A DNA stretch of 6,352 nucleotides from Xanthobacteraceae bacterium (GTDB lineage: Bacteria > Pseudomonadota > Alphaproteobacteria > Rhizobiales > Xanthobacteraceae). The stretch spans positions 1 to 6,352 of the forward strand of contig JASHSE010000687.1 in assembly GCA_030036975.1 (NCBI GenBank), given 5' to 3'. Shown piece after piece: positions 4,947 to 6,352 of this stretch; position 1 is the first letter of the stretch; each line of letters starts with the position of its first letter. Below the pieces are notes generated by a model. That model was not told where the DNA came from. It searched no databases and saw only the letters and a program-made list of their open reading frames with translations. The position numbers and the translations under genes were made by a program.

Positions 4947-5405
4947 ATGCTCAGGATTTTTGCACTTTTGACGGTGCTGCTCGCCGGCGCCACCGTTGCC
5001 GGCGCGGCGCTCGCTGCCGAGCCCGAGCACGGCACGCGCGACCAGGCGGTGGCCATGGTCAAGCGGGTCGAGACCATGTTCCAGAAGGATGGCGCCGGCG
5101 CCACCTTCAAGGCGATCACGGCCAGGACTTTCAATGATCGCGACCTCTATCCTTTCGTCTACACACTGGACGGCACCGATTGCGTGGCCCACGGCGCCAA
5201 TTCCGCGATGGTGGGAAAGAACCTGATCGGCCTCAAAGACCAGGATGGCAAGTTTCTTATCCACGAACTGTCCGAAGCCGCCAAGAAAGGCGGCGGCTGG
5301 GTCGACTACAAATGGCCGAACCCGATCACCAAGCTGATCGAGGCCAAATCCAGTTATGTCGAGCGGATGGGCGACTTCTTCGTCGGCGTGGGGGTGTACC
5401 GCTAA
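4947..5405 (+). CDS. Periplasmic single-Cache-domain protein
   Basis: This encodes 152 aa. The start at 4947 follows a strong GGGGAG (ending 4942) with 4-nt spacing and opens directly into a signal peptide (MLRIFALLTVLLAGATVAG, cleavage near ALA, residue 23). The remainder is a lone Cache-type sensory fold: a helix with MVKRVETMFQKDG (37-49), the core strand DLYPFVYTLDG (66-76), AHGAN (81-85), VGKNLIGLKDQDGK (89-102), GGGWVDYKWPNP (115-126) and SYVERMGDFFVGVGVY (136-151). Cache domains usually bind small organic ligands and are usually fused to chemoreceptors or kinases. Here the domain stands alone and should be soluble in the periplasm. It precedes a chemoreceptor gene by 71 bp with no terminator between, so co-transcription and a ligand-sensing role are likely but inferred. 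A CtrA-like site lies upstream. Confidence 0.88.
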   Translation: MLRIFALLTVLLAGATVAGAALAAEPEHGTRDQAVAMVKRVETMFQKDGAGATFKAITARTFNDRDLYPFVYTLDGTDCVAHGANSAMVGKNLIGLKDQDGKFLIHELSEAAKKGGGWVDYKWPNPITKLIEAKSSYVERMGDFFVGVGVYR

Positions 5406-5476
5406 CTCTATTACCTCGCCGCTCTTCGATATACCGGCCCGCCTGATCGTCGGCGCTGGAAAGGCGCATTTCCATC

Positions 5477-6352
5477 ATGCTTCGGCGGCTTGCCAACGTG
5501 CCCATTATCGTCAAGGCGTTCGCAGCGCCGATTCTGCTTTTGGCCTTCCTGCTCGTGCTCGGCGCCTGGAGCTACCTGTTCATTGCCGAGACCGCGGCCG
5601 GACTCGACGCCATGTCGCGGTCCAAGCTGCCGACATGGAATGCCGTCGAGCGGCTCAGTGAAGCTTTGACGGAGACGCAGATTTCGCTGTTTCGCTACGT
5701 CTCGTGGATGAACAGCGGGGTCGATCGCGCCACGCTGAAAAAGTCCGAGGACGAGCTGAAGGCGCGCGACGCCTACATCTCCTGGCGCATCGACACGCTG
5801 CTTGCGCACGGCAACCTTCCCGAGCACGAGCGCAAACTCCTGGAAAAGGTGCGGGACGGCTGGCGCAAGTTCGGCAAATTGTCCAAGGATGCCATCGAGA
5901 TGGGCGCGGTGCAGCCGAGCATGGCCGTCATGATGCTGGGCGAAATCGATGATCTGCTTTCGGGGTTGACCAAGAACACCGATGAGATCGCGCAATCGAT
6001 CCGTCTGTCGAGCCAAAACTTCGCCTCTTCCATGGTCGACTCGGCGCGGCAAAGCCGCGCCATCCTGGTCGCCGCGTTTGTGATCGTCATTCCGCTGAGC
6101 GTGCTCGTGAGCATATTGGTCGCGCTATCGATCGTGCGGCCGGTGCGCAAGGTGACCGGCAACATGCTGGCGATCTCCAAAGGCGATCTCGGCACGACGA
6201 TCGGCTACGCCGACCGCTCCGACGAGATCGGCCGGATGGTCAAGGCCATCGGCGTTTTCCGTGACAACGCCGCGCAGATTCGCGAGATGGAGGAACGGCA
6301 ACGCGCCGAACAGCAGCGCCATGCCGATTTGCGCAAGGCCGAGATGAACGCC
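5477..6352 (+). CDS. Methyl-accepting chemotaxis protein, N-terminal part (runs off the right edge)
   Basis: The frame opens at ATG 5477 and has no stop before the window ends, giving 292 residues. GGAAAGG at 5458-5464 is a possible ribosome-binding site with a rather long 12-nt spacing. Order: first membrane helix about 15-36, an all-helical periplasmic region about 37-193 of the four-helix-bundle type (LPTWNAVERLSEALTETQIS near 51-70), second membrane helix about 194-218, then a HAMP domain (about 219-268, RPVRKVTGNM and SDEIGRMVKAIGVFRDNA) and a charged coiled coil (REMEERQRAEQQRHADLRK). This layout and the HAMP sequence are typical of alphaproteobacterial chemoreceptors. The methylation and CheA/CheW-contact region lies beyond the window, so a histidine kinase or GGDEF output cannot be strictly excluded. 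The sensor part is not a Cache domain, although the gene next door encodes one. Confidence 0.85.
   Translation, partial: MLRRLANVPIIVKAFAAPILLLAFLLVLGAWSYLFIAETAAGLDAMSRSKLPTWNAVERLSEALTETQISLFRYVSWMNSGVDRATLKKSEDELKARDAYISWRIDTLLAHGNLPEHERKLLEKVRDGWRKFGKLSKDAIEMGAVQPSMAVMMLGEIDDLLSGLTKNTDEIAQSIRLSSQNFASSMVDSARQSRAILVAAFVIVIPLSVLVSILVALSIVRPVRKVTGNMLAISKGDLGTTIGYADRSDEIGRMVKAIGVFRDNAAQIREMEERQRAEQQRHADLRKAEMNA

Overview
The window looks like a chromosomal segment from an alphaproteobacterium of the Bradyrhizobium/Rhodopseudomonas type. This rests on the GC-rich codon use, on protein families I recognise from that group (an MCDYSLH-type protein, a tiny MGRQ two-helix membrane protein, an FDGxWSV exported protein, an alphaproteobacterial chemoreceptor) and on hairpin repeats with a GAGCGCAGCG core that are typical of those genomes. 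All family assignments come from reading the translations, with no database search.

Layout. Positions 1-93 may be the 3' end of a gene entering from the left. A minus-strand gene (203-640) for a conserved protein of unknown function is divergent from a plus-strand DMT/EamA transporter gene (849-1910). The 208 bp between them hold two strong hairpins and no clear promoter. A non-coding stretch follows, ending in a near-consensus sigma-70 promoter (2078-2106) that should drive a 63-aa charged helical protein (2167-2358). Next comes a 55-aa two-helix membrane protein (2421-2588). A cytochrome P450 gene (2707-4119) follows, with related REP-like hairpins on both sides. Its stop codon lies inside a perfect 31-bp inverted repeat, and its C-terminus has been lengthened by a 15-bp tandem duplication.

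The right part holds a small exported protein (4359-4775) whose N-terminus is encoded by four 15-bp tandem repeats. After it comes a likely chemosensory pair: a free-standing periplasmic single-Cache protein (4947-5405) and, 71 bp downstream, a methyl-accepting chemotaxis protein that runs off the right edge (5477-6352 and beyond). A perfect TTAA-N7-TTAA sequence, the core of the CtrA box, lies 74 bp before the Cache gene.

I see no defence system, CRISPR array, transposase, tRNA or rRNA. The most interesting points are the CtrA-like site in front of the Cache/receptor pair, the repeat-driven remodelling of the P450 C-terminus, and two small genes that automated annotation can easily miss or mis-start.
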